A stretch of DNA of 64,000 bases from Chitinophaga ginsengisegetis (lineage in GTDB: Bacteria; Bacteroidota; Bacteroidia; Chitinophagales; Chitinophagaceae). The stretch's first letter is position 1. Every line of letters begins with the position of its first letter. The DNA lies in contig NZ_FUZZ01000001.1 in assembly GCF_900168065.1 (NCBI RefSeq), forward strand, positions 186,001-250,000. The letters run 5' to 3'. Shown in pieces: positions 28,824-36,408 of this stretch. The notes under the pieces are model-generated. The model did no database searches. It was not told the origin of the DNA and saw only the letters and a program-made list of their open reading frames with translations. The position numbers and the translations under genes are program-made.

Positions 28824-28857
28824 AAAAAAGGAAAGGTCGGATTTTCATCCGACCTTT
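28824..28857 (-). terminator. intrinsic terminator of tRNA-Leu
   Basis: An 11-bp stem (28832-28842 with 28847-28857) with a four-base loop is followed on the minus strand by CCTTTTTT. It begins seven bases after the tRNA 3' end. Confidence 0.85.
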
Positions 28858-28863
28858 CTTACG

Positions 28864-28947
28864 TGCCCAGAACTGGATTCGAACCAGCACACCCTTGCGG
28901 GCGCTGCGACCTGAACACAGTGCGTCTACCAATTTCGCCATCTGGGC
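28864..28947 (-). tRNA. tRNA-Leu, anticodon CAG
   Basis: An 84-nt cloverleaf: 7-bp acceptor stem GCCCAGA/TCTGGGC, D-arm with TTGGTAGAC, anticodon stem CTGTG/CGCAG around loop TTCAGGT (anticodon CAG), a long variable arm (class II, CGCCCGCAAGGGTG) and T-loop GGTTCGAATCC. The discriminator is A. CCA is not encoded, as is common in Bacteroidota. Confidence 0.96.
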
Positions 28948-29092
28948 AACTGATATTGTGTCAGGGCTGCAAATATAAGCAGCCATTTTATTTTTCCAAA
29001 ATTTCACTGAAATATTTTTTCAGTCAACCGCCGCAATTCCCCTGAAAACCAGCCCGATAAACAAATAACCCGCAAGCGTTGTTAAAATAGCT

Positions 29093-30370
29093 ATGACTTC
29101 CATCATCATCATACTCGTGCTTATTGCGCTCAACTTTTACTTCTCCATTGCGGAGATTGGTTTAATTTCGGTAGACAAATCCCTCCTCCAGCAGCAGGCA
29201 GACAACGGCAATAAAAAAGCCCTCAACGTTTTAAACCTGATCAAAGATCCGGATGAATTCCTCAGCGCCGTGCAGGTAGGCATCACGCTGGTAGGCATAC
29301 TGGAAGGACTATACGGCGGCGATCTCATGGCCGCCTGGCTGGAACCGGTATTTGTTTCCTGGGGCCTGCACGAAAGCATGGCACACTTCGTGGCACTCAT
29401 CGTAGGCGTAGGCGGCATCACTTACCTCACCATCGTGATCGGTGAACTGATCCCCAAAACCCTTGCCCTGCTAAACCCTCAAAAAGTATCTTACCTCATC
29501 ACCCCCTCGATGATCCTCTTTTCAAAAGTTACCTATCCCTTTATCAAACTGCTTACGGCAAGCACCAAATTAATTCTCGGCCTCTTCTCCGTAAATACGA
29601 TCCGTGAAGAGAAGTTAACGGAAAACGATCTGCGGAGCATGCTCACCACAGCTTATAAACAGGGACTCATAGACAAAGGAGAATTCACCCTGCATAAAAA
29701 CCTGTTCTCTGCATACGACCTCACAGCCGAAAACATCATGACGCCCTCCAGCATGATCACCTATGTAAATAATGAAATGAGCAGGGAAGTAATAACGGAA
29801 ACGATTAAACGTAGTATACACCGTACCTTCCCGGTAATCAGCAACAAAAGGGAAGTACTGGGCGCCCTGGGTGTAAAAGACTTCCTGCTTTATCCCGATA
29901 AACCGCTGGAATCCTTCCTCAGCCCCGTTTCTTTCCTGTCGGTAAACCAGGCGGTGTATGATATCTTCCAGCAGCTACGCCGCGAAAATACCAATATGGG
30001 CGTGGTAATTAACGAGTACGGCGCCTGCGAAGGAATGATTTCCTATCATGATATTGTGTCCGGACTGCTGGGTGGCAGCCTGCCGGGATTCAATGCCACA
30101 GAGCGTTACCTCGTACAGCAGGAAGACAAAAGCTGGCTTACCTACGGCTATACACGACTGAGCTATATCCGCGAAACACTGAACTTTGAATGGCTCCGCG
30201 AATACGAAAAAGAAGACATTACTATCGCCGGCCTCCTCATCGATAAGCTAAAACATATCCCTGCGCCGGGCGAAAAAGTAATGCTCAACCAGGTAACCTT
30301 CGAAATAAAAAAAATGGATCATCACCGCATCGATGAAGTGGTGATCCGTACGCAAACGCTTGCGCAATAA
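29093..30370 (+). CDS. CNNM/CorC-type membrane protein (hemolysin C family) with CBS domains
   Basis: A 425-residue protein with an N-terminal DUF21/CNNM membrane domain (about 1-190, several helices; GITLVGILEGLYGGD and GELIPKTLALLNP are signature segments), two CBS motifs (about 205-335, IMTPSSMITYVNNE) and a C-terminal CorC/HlyC domain (about 345-420). Homologues take part in Mg2+ or Co2+ transport and membrane stress. It is a single gene divergent from the tRNA. Confidence 0.93.
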   Translation: MTSIIIILVLIALNFYFSIAEIGLISVDKSLLQQQADNGNKKALNVLNLIKDPDEFLSAVQVGITLVGILEGLYGGDLMAAWLEPVFVSWGLHESMAHFVALIVGVGGITYLTIVIGELIPKTLALLNPQKVSYLITPSMILFSKVTYPFIKLLTASTKLILGLFSVNTIREEKLTENDLRSMLTTAYKQGLIDKGEFTLHKNLFSAYDLTAENIMTPSSMITYVNNEMSREVITETIKRSIHRTFPVISNKREVLGALGVKDFLLYPDKPLESFLSPVSFLSVNQAVYDIFQQLRRENTNMGVVINEYGACEGMISYHDIVSGLLGGSLPGFNATERYLVQQEDKSWLTYGYTRLSYIRETLNFEWLREYEKEDITIAGLLIDKLKHIPAPGEKVMLNQVTFEIKKMDHHRIDEVVIRTQTLAQ

Positions 30371-30425
30371 TACTTTTACTATAGTTTATGTACCATAACC
30401 TTTCTATCTTGACACAAACAACCTG

Positions 30426-31916
30426 ATGGTTATGGTAAGAAAAACCTTCCTGCTTGGACTATTCGTTTTGCAGGGCTTTATTTCCACTGCACAAACACGA
30501 AAACCAAATATTATTTTTATTTATGCAGATGACCTGGGATATGCGGAAACCGGCCCTTACGGACAACAGAAAATAAAAACGCCTCATCTCGACCGCCTCT
30601 CTGCAGAAGGCATCCACTTTAACCAGTTTTATACCAGCACACCGGTATGTGCGCCTGCACGCTGTATGCTGCTCACCGGCCGTCATGGCGGACATTCGTA
30701 TATCCGTGGAAACTATGAAATGGGCGGCTTCCCCGATTCACTGGAAGGCGGACAAATGCCCTTGCCGGAAGGTACCGTTACTATTGGCACCATGCTTCAA
30801 AAAGCAGGGTATACCACCGGCGCCATCGGCAAATGGGGACTGGGCATGCAATACAGCACCGGTGATCCTAACCGCCAGGGATTCGATTACTTCTATGGTT
30901 ACCTCGATCAGAAGCAGTCGCACAGCTTCTACCCTACCCATCTCTGGGAAAACGGCAAAGCCGACAGTCTACGTAATACCTTCATCAATGTACATCAGCC
31001 ACTGTCGCCTGCCACGGCTACCGATGCCGATTTCGATTATTATAAAGGAAAGGATTATGCGATAGATGAAATGACGAAAAAAGCCACACAGTTTATCAGG
31101 AAAAATCAACAACGGCCCTTCTTTCTCTATCTCCCCTACACCATACCGCATGTGTCCCTCCAGGTACCCGACAGCGCGCTCCGGCAATACATCGGGCAGT
31201 TCAATGAAAAGCCCTACTACGGCCAGCAGGGATACAGCCCGCAGAAATACCCGCTGTCGGCCTACGCCGCCATGATCACTTACCTGGATTCACAGGTGGG
31301 CATTATCATGAACCTGGTAGCCAGCCTCGGGCTGGACAACAACACCATCATTATGTTTTCCAGCGATAACGGCACCACTTTTAACGGCGGTGTGGACGCT
31401 GCCTTCTTCAATAGCACCGGGGGCCTCAGAGGACTTAAAATGGACCTCTATGAAGGTGGTATCCGCGAGCCTTTCATTGCCCGCTGGCCAGGAAAAATCC
31501 CGGCAGGAAAATCATCGGAGCTGCCAGCGGTTCAATACGACCTGATGGCCACCCTAGCCGCTATTACAGGCACCCCCGCCCCACCGAACGATGGTATATC
31601 ACTGCTGCCGGAAATGACCGGCAAACACGCTCAACAACCGGAAAGAAAATATCTCTATTTTGAATATCCCGAAAAGGGCGGCGCCATCGCCATCCGCATG
31701 GGAAAATGGAAAGCCATTAAAAACGGTCTGAAGAAAAATCCCGCCGCTCCGTGGGAACTATACGACCTCAGTACCGATAAAGGAGAAGAACATGATGTGG
31801 CCGCTGCACACACCGCCATGCTGCCGGTATTCAACGATATTGTAAATAAAGAACACCGGAACGCACATATCAACGAATGGGAATTCATCCACCCAAAAAC
31901 AAGCAAAACAAAATAA
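30426..31916 (+). CDS. S1-family arylsulfatase, secreted
   Basis: A 496-residue exported sulfatase (signal peptide cleaved near residue 22). FIYADDLGYAE gives the metal-binding aspartates D35-D36; VCAPARCMLLTGR holds C75, which a sulfatase-maturating enzyme would convert to formylglycine (motif C-x-[PA]-x-R). Later metal and sulfate ligands FSSDNGTTF are present. Substrates may be sulfated glycans. The maturation enzyme is not in this window. It follows the CNNM gene by 55 bases and may share its transcript, though a weak TATCTTGA box lies in the gap. Confidence 0.93.
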   Translation: MVMVRKTFLLGLFVLQGFISTAQTRKPNIIFIYADDLGYAETGPYGQQKIKTPHLDRLSAEGIHFNQFYTSTPVCAPARCMLLTGRHGGHSYIRGNYEMGGFPDSLEGGQMPLPEGTVTIGTMLQKAGYTTGAIGKWGLGMQYSTGDPNRQGFDYFYGYLDQKQSHSFYPTHLWENGKADSLRNTFINVHQPLSPATATDADFDYYKGKDYAIDEMTKKATQFIRKNQQRPFFLYLPYTIPHVSLQVPDSALRQYIGQFNEKPYYGQQGYSPQKYPLSAYAAMITYLDSQVGIIMNLVASLGLDNNTIIMFSSDNGTTFNGGVDAAFFNSTGGLRGLKMDLYEGGIREPFIARWPGKIPAGKSSELPAVQYDLMATLAAITGTPAPPNDGISLLPEMTGKHAQQPERKYLYFEYPEKGGAIAIRMGKWKAIKNGLKKNPAAPWELYDLSTDKGEEHDVAAAHTAMLPVFNDIVNKEHRNAHINEWEFIHPKTSKTK

Positions 31917-31922
31917 AAACTC

Positions 31923-31957
31923 CGCCGGGATTTTCAACGCTACTGAAAACCCCGGCG
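31923..31957. terminator. bidirectional terminator between sulfatase and ABC permease genes
   Basis: A 14-bp stem with one mismatch (31923-31936 with 31944-31957) separates two convergent genes. A-rich and T-rich flanks are modest on both sides. Confidence 0.65.
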
Positions 31958-31962
31958 CCTCA

Positions 31963-32712
31963 TTATTTGTTTTCCCACTTAAACCACTTCACGCCCAATA
32001 CCACAAACACAATGGTATAGCCGGCAGCCGCCAGTAAAGCCCAGGTGGTATCCATGTTCCAGCTGGCAGGATCCAGGCTCGCCGCCAGTACCTTTCTTAC
32101 CACGCCGTAAGGCGACCAGATCACCAGCAACCCTATCTTCTTTCCCAACACCCCAAACTCGCCAAACATGCCGATCATAATAAATATAAAGTAAACAAGA
32201 CGGGTAGTAGAATTAACCGTATCCGGATTTTTAATGAGCCCTACAATGGCCTGCCCCATACCCAGGTACACAAAGCCGCCCAGCATCGCCATCAGCAAAC
32301 CGGCGATATAACCTACCGGCGAAATATAGATATGATCCACAAAATAACCCACCACAAACACAAGGACCGTCATCAGTACGATCATCGCTATCTGCACAAT
32401 CAAGCGGCTCATCATAATGGTCCATGCAGATACCGGCCCTACCCTCAAGCGCTGAAATACGCCCCTGTCGCGGTCGCGGGCAATACTGTTTGAATACCCC
32501 ATCAACCCGATACTGGTAAGGCCGATCGTAATACAGGACGACAGCACAAACACGCCGCCCAGCTTATCCACCAATCCTTTCCACGACACTAAAATAACGA
32601 GCGACACCAACAACACCAGTCCAAACGAACGGCGGTTGCGCCACAGCGTTGTAAAATCGGCCCGCAGCAATGCGGCCATCACAGTCATATTTTTTGGTAC
32701 ACTTGTTTCCAT
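31963..32712 (-). CDS. ABC-2 type transporter permease
   Basis: A 249-residue membrane protein with about six transmembrane helices (for example FGLVLLVSLVILVSW and IVLMTVLVFVVGYFV) and the ABC-2 permease layout. It follows the ATPase gene by 17 bases and certainly forms an exporter with it. Cargo is unknown: such pairs export lipids, polysaccharides, antibiotics or peptides. It is the last gene of the minus-strand run that starts with the radical SAM gene. Confidence 0.9.
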   Translation of the reverse strand: METSVPKNMTVMAALLRADFTTLWRNRRSFGLVLLVSLVILVSWKGLVDKLGGVFVLSSCITIGLTSIGLMGYSNSIARDRDRGVFQRLRVGPVSAWTIMMSRLIVQIAMIVLMTVLVFVVGYFVDHIYISPVGYIAGLLMAMLGGFVYLGMGQAIVGLIKNPDTVNSTTRLVYFIFIMIGMFGEFGVLGKKIGLLVIWSPYGVVRKVLAASLDPASWNMDTTWALLAAAGYTIVFVVLGVKWFKWENK

Positions 32713-32728
32713 CCTGGTAGTAATTTGA

Positions 32729-33517
32729 TCAGGAACGAACAGCCGTTCCGGTTAAACCGATAAACACATCTTCCAAAGTAACCTTCCCCTTCCTCACCAC
32801 GCTCAGCACAGCCGGATCATCCCGGTGCTGCGCAATCAGCGCCTCCGGCGTATCTATGGCGATAATGCGGCCATGATCAATGATCGCAATACGGTCGCAT
32901 ACCGCTTCGGCTTCTTCCATCGAATGCGTGGTGAGTAATACCGCATGACCGTTGTTGCGGAAATGCTCCATCCTTTCCCATAACTGGCGCCGCGACTGCG
33001 GATCCAGCCCGGTAGTAGGTTCATCCAGCAATACCAGCTGCGGGTTATGAATAGTGGATATCACCAGCGATACCCGTTGTTGCTGCCCGCCGGAAAGCTG
33101 CGATATTTTTTTGCCGGATGCCTCCTCCAGGTTGATCTCTGCCAGCTTCTGTTTTACGGCAGCATCCTTTAAGTTTACACCATAGATGCTGGCAAATAAC
33201 CGGATGATTTCGGAGATAGTCAGCTCCGGCTGAAAACTGGTAGCCTGTAACTGTACGCCCATATTGGCGCGGGCATGCAATGGTTGCTCCCTGATATCGA
33301 AACCCGCCACCGTAATACTCCCGGAAGCGGGATGCAGCAATCCCTCAATAGCGCTGAGGGTACTGGTTTTACCGGCCCCATTGGGTCCCAGCAAGCCAAA
33401 AATTTCGCCGGCATGCACTTCAAAGGAAACGTCCTTTACGGCCTGGAAAGCCCCATACTGCACGTTTAGCTGGCTCACAGCCAGAACGGGAGCAGCTGCT
33501 TGTTGTTGATTGATCAT
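32729..33517 (-). CDS. ABC transporter ATP-binding protein
   Basis: A 262-residue ATPase with Walker A GPNGAGKT (about 44-51), signature LSGGQQQRVS (about 140-149), Walker B LVLLDEPTTGLD and the switch His in TTHSMEE. It is a CcmA/DrrA-like export ATPase. It lies 17 bases before the permease and 176 bases after the response-regulator gene. That response regulator is a candidate controller. Confidence 0.95.
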   Translation of the reverse strand: MINQQQAAAPVLAVSQLNVQYGAFQAVKDVSFEVHAGEIFGLLGPNGAGKTSTLSAIEGLLHPASGSITVAGFDIREQPLHARANMGVQLQATSFQPELTISEIIRLFASIYGVNLKDAAVKQKLAEINLEEASGKKISQLSGGQQQRVSLVISTIHNPQLVLLDEPTTGLDPQSRRQLWERMEHFRNNGHAVLLTTHSMEEAEAVCDRIAIIDHGRIIAIDTPEALIAQHRDDPAVLSVVRKGKVTLEDVFIGLTGTAVRS

Positions 33518-33693
33518 CTGATCATATTTAGTTTAAACGGACGGTCGAAAATACAACAACCACGGGGATCACCGCGGCTAAACCGGCGAATGCCACCGGA
33601 AAAGCGGTAAATGAAGGAGTTAAAACGGTGAAAGCCAACTGTCCGTTGGCGTATTTGCGTCGGCCCGTAAAAAAACTATAGGGAAACCAGGCA

Positions 33694-34329
33694 CTATAAA
33701 GTAACCAGTTGTCTGCGCAAAGCTTCCAGTACCATACCCGTGCGGCTTTGCACGTTTAATTTATTAAACAGTATTTCGCGGTAACCATCCACCGTTCTTT
33801 CAGTAACGTTCATTTTAGCGGCAATGGCTTTATAGGTAAGATCACTGCAGGCCAGGTGGAGAAACTCCCGTTCCCGCTCTGTGAGCGTTTGCTTTTGTTC
33901 TGACTGCAGCAGCAACCGGCGGTAGTTAACATTGGAGGCATCGTTGTTATACTGACCGGTGGTATAAATTTCCGTTAATGCCTTTTCCAGTTCTGTGGGA
34001 TGGATATCTTTCAGGAGATAGGCACAGCAACCGGCCTTCAGCATTTCTATGATCGTGGCGTCATTGTCTTTCATCGACAACGCTACTACTTTTACCGTGG
34101 GATATAATTTCAGTACTGCCTCGGTGGCCCTGGCGCCATCCATTACCGGCATATTTACATCCAGCAACAGGATGTCGGGCAATGCAGGCAGTTGTGCCAG
34201 TTTATCCAGCATCTCCCTGCCGTTCATGGCTTCCGCCACAATATGAAAGCCGGCGAAGCCGCTCACCAGTAAACTAAGCGACTTCAGGAACAACTGGTGG
34301 TCATCTGCAATACCTATGTTGATCTTCAT
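33694..34329 (-). CDS. LuxR/NarL-family response regulator
   Basis: A 211-residue regulator counted from ATG 34329 (the longer frame would need TTG at 34335). The receiver has D57 in LLDVNMPVMDG as phospho-acceptor, with acidic D9-D10. The C-terminal LuxR helix-turn-helix (about 145-205) contains LTEREREFLHLACSDLTYKAIA and VTERTVDGYREILFNKL. It follows the histidine kinase by nine bases and is its evident partner. Confidence 0.95.
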   Translation of the reverse strand: MKINIGIADDHQLFLKSLSLLVSGFAGFHIVAEAMNGREMLDKLAQLPALPDILLLDVNMPVMDGARATEAVLKLYPTVKVVALSMKDNDATIIEMLKAGCCAYLLKDIHPTELEKALTEIYTTGQYNNDASNVNYRRLLLQSEQKQTLTEREREFLHLACSDLTYKAIAAKMNVTERTVDGYREILFNKLNVQSRTGMVLEALRRQLVTL

Positions 34330-34338
34330 AAACAAAAA

Positions 34339-35118
34339 TTATTCAAGGGGTAATGTTATCAATACTGCGGTACCGCCGGCGGTAGTTACCTCCCAGCGGA
34401 TATCGCCTCCAAGCAAAGTGGTGCGGTGCTGCATATTCCGGATGCCCATACCAATAGCCGACATCCCTGCTTTATCAAATCCGGAGCCATCATCTGCGAT
34501 AATAAGGATCAGCTGTTGGTTTGCCGTTCTGATACTGATGTCAATTACCTGCGGACGGGCATGTTTTATACAGTTCTGCATGGCTTCCTGGATAATCCGG
34601 AACAGGATGATCTGGGGCTCTGCCTGTAATGGCAGCACCGTTAGTTCATGGGTAAACTTTACGGTGATGGCCCTGCTGGAATTGATCCTGTCTACCTCCG
34701 CCTTCAGGTTTTCTATCAGGCTGAACTGGTCCAGCCACTGGCGGCTGAACGACTTGGAAAGCGCCCGCAGATGCTGAATAGCGGTACTCAGGGTATCTTC
34801 TGCAATTTGCAGGGTATCGGGGATTTCCTTCATGCTCCTTTGGGTAACATTGATCAGGAGCTTGGTACTGCTTAGCAATTGGCCGATATCGTCATGCAGC
34901 TCCTGTCCGAGGTGGGCAAAGGCTTCTTCCTGCATTTCAATCTGGGACCACATTAGTTGTTTGTCGTAATCTTCTTTCATTAACTTAAGCTGATGTAAGT
35001 ATGCATCCTGCTTCTTCTTATAACTTATTACCGCTGCCACTACCACCAGTCCCATGATGGTAACCAGCAACGAAATAAAAATCACAGCTACAAAGAGATC
35101 CTGTTTGACCGGAAGCAT
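34339..35118 (-). CDS. NarX/DesK-type sensor histidine kinase, single membrane helix
   Basis: A 259-residue kinase with one N-terminal transmembrane helix (about 8-32), a coiled-coil linker and the HisKA_3 dimerisation domain with H75 in GQELHDDIGQLL. The HATPase domain follows (N-box FRIIQEAMQNCIKHA, G1 DDGSGFD, G2 GMGIRNM). It has no periplasmic sensor of its own; its gene overlaps the preceding membrane-protein gene by 31 bases, so that protein may provide sensing. Confidence 0.93.
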   Translation of the reverse strand: MLPVKQDLFVAVIFISLLVTIMGLVVVAAVISYKKKQDAYLHQLKLMKEDYDKQLMWSQIEMQEEAFAHLGQELHDDIGQLLSSTKLLINVTQRSMKEIPDTLQIAEDTLSTAIQHLRALSKSFSRQWLDQFSLIENLKAEVDRINSSRAITVKFTHELTVLPLQAEPQIILFRIIQEAMQNCIKHARPQVIDISIRTANQQLILIIADDGSGFDKAGMSAIGMGIRNMQHRTTLLGGDIRWEVTTAGGTAVLITLPLE

Positions 35119-35726
35119 ACGACGCCTTTTATCAGCATAATATACAACAGGTAATTGGATAATGAGTTCAACACCGCGAAAAAATGCCTGGCCCTGGTGG
35201 TATCGTTTTCCAGTAACAGGTTATAAAAGGCATTTACACTCACGGAAGCCGCGAAATAAATAAAGAAGGCAAGGGTTAACCAAAAAACAGGGTGCCGGAA
35301 TATAGACGCTTCACTATCCGGGGTTATTGAAAAAAAGGATAAAAGGCACCAGCAAATAACCAGGAAGCTCTCTATCGTGATGTTGATACCCGGAAAGGCA
35401 CGCCACCCGCCCAATACAAAGCTGTAGAAAAGAGATACCATGCAAAACACAAAAATGGAAATACCCATCAGTAAGCGCCAGCGGTAATCCCTGATCCCCG
35501 ATCGGAGAATAATTGTAATCAGACTATATTCCAGCACCACAAAAAAATGATACACTATAAAAAAACCTAAACCTTCTGTGCCGATCAATTCTACTATCAC
35601 TTCGGTAATAATAGATACGCCGAGCAATACGCACAGCAGCTTTACTTCCCTGTGTTCCAGGTAAAATAAGCTAATAATAAAACAGGCTATCAATAAAGCA
35701 TAATATGCGTACACCCAACCGTTCAT
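35088..35726 (-). CDS. multi-pass (about seven-helix) membrane protein, putative sensor partner of the kinase
   Basis: A 212-residue integral membrane protein counted from ATG 35726 (a GTG start at 35732 is also possible). About seven hydrophobic helices are visible (AYYALLIACFIISLFYL, VIVELIGTEGLGFFIVYHFFVV, LLMGISIFVFCMVSLFYSFV and others). The family is not recognised, though similar proteins sit beside histidine kinases in related bacteria. The 31-base overlap with the kinase gene suggests translational coupling and a joint sensing role. Confidence 0.75.
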   Translation of the reverse strand: MNGWVYAYYALLIACFIISLFYLEHREVKLLCVLLGVSIITEVIVELIGTEGLGFFIVYHFFVVLEYSLITIILRSGIRDYRWRLLMGISIFVFCMVSLFYSFVLGGWRAFPGINITIESFLVICWCLLSFFSITPDSEASIFRHPVFWLTLAFFIYFAASVSVNAFYNLLLENDTTRARHFFAVLNSLSNYLLYIMLIKGVVCFRSNRISL

Positions 35727-35750
35727 CGGCACAAAAAGTTTTAATTCGGG

Positions 35751-36299
35751 TTAACTAAATATCAGGTCCAGATCTGCCGTGGCTAACGGTGATCCATGCC
35801 CTTTCAGCAATTCAAATAAATGTTTCAATGGAGGAACCGGAACCGGTGTTCCATTACCTCTCTCCTCTATTTTAGGATCGCCGCCGGCATGCACCATGTC
35901 GTTGGCTGTAACTTTCTGCAGCAGCTGCGCATACCCTACCTGGCTGCTATCGAAAGTTAATCCCTCAGCTACCAGGCTCAGTTTTTCGTTGGGCTCCGGA
36001 ATCGCAAAATGAAAACGTACGTATTCGCAACCTTCCTGGCTGAGAATACGTAAAAGAGAAGCTTTACTGAAATCCACGGAGTATGAACCCTGAAATAAAG
36101 GAATCAGTCCCGGATTAGCAATTAAAAATTTGTAGAAGTTATTCAGCATACCAAAATATGCCGCAACAGTAATAGGCATTCCATAGGTCACGGCCTGGTC
36201 CTCGGTAAAGGGCATGCGGTAATCCAGCTGTTCAGTTATAGGATTCAGGTAGCCCTGGTCGTTACAACCATAGCCTGCAAGGGACATTTGATCACTCAT
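35751..36299 (-). CDS. hypothetical protein, 182 aa, next to radical SAM gene
   Basis: I do not recognise this protein. It has no signal peptide or membrane helix. The middle carries GCEYVRFHFAIPEPNEKLSLVA (a beta-hairpin-like core) and the C-terminus is proline- and glycine-rich (GNGTPVPVPPLKH). Cysteines at about 12 and 90. It lies between the radical SAM and the membrane-protein genes (109 and 24 bases), all in one direction, which suggests a shared operon. It could be a substrate, a carrier or an accessory factor; nothing in the sequence decides. Confidence 0.65.
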   Translation of the reverse strand: MSDQMSLAGYGCNDQGYLNPITEQLDYRMPFTEDQAVTYGMPITVAAYFGMLNNFYKFLIANPGLIPLFQGSYSVDFSKASLLRILSQEGCEYVRFHFAIPEPNEKLSLVAEGLTFDSSQVGYAQLLQKVTANDMVHAGGDPKIEERGNGTPVPVPPLKHLFELLKGHGSPLATADLDLIFS

Positions 36300-36408
36300 G
36301 TTAGGTCAGTTTAGTGGAAACAAATATTTGACTTTTTGTTCATGACTGATACCGGGAAAATCCCCGGTAATGTATTTTACTGCTTTCCACCTGCAGCCGT
36401 CCTCTTTT

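Larger units (their letters stand above)
28428..28863. other. intergenic region with susD remnant, short open frame and tRNA terminator
   Basis: No intact gene of normal size is seen. The left third is a decayed susD (28476-28657). A 42-codon minus-strand open frame (28642-28770, start ATG, containing CERCG) follows; it is too short and unsupported to call a gene. The right end is the terminator of the tRNA. Confidence 0.7.
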
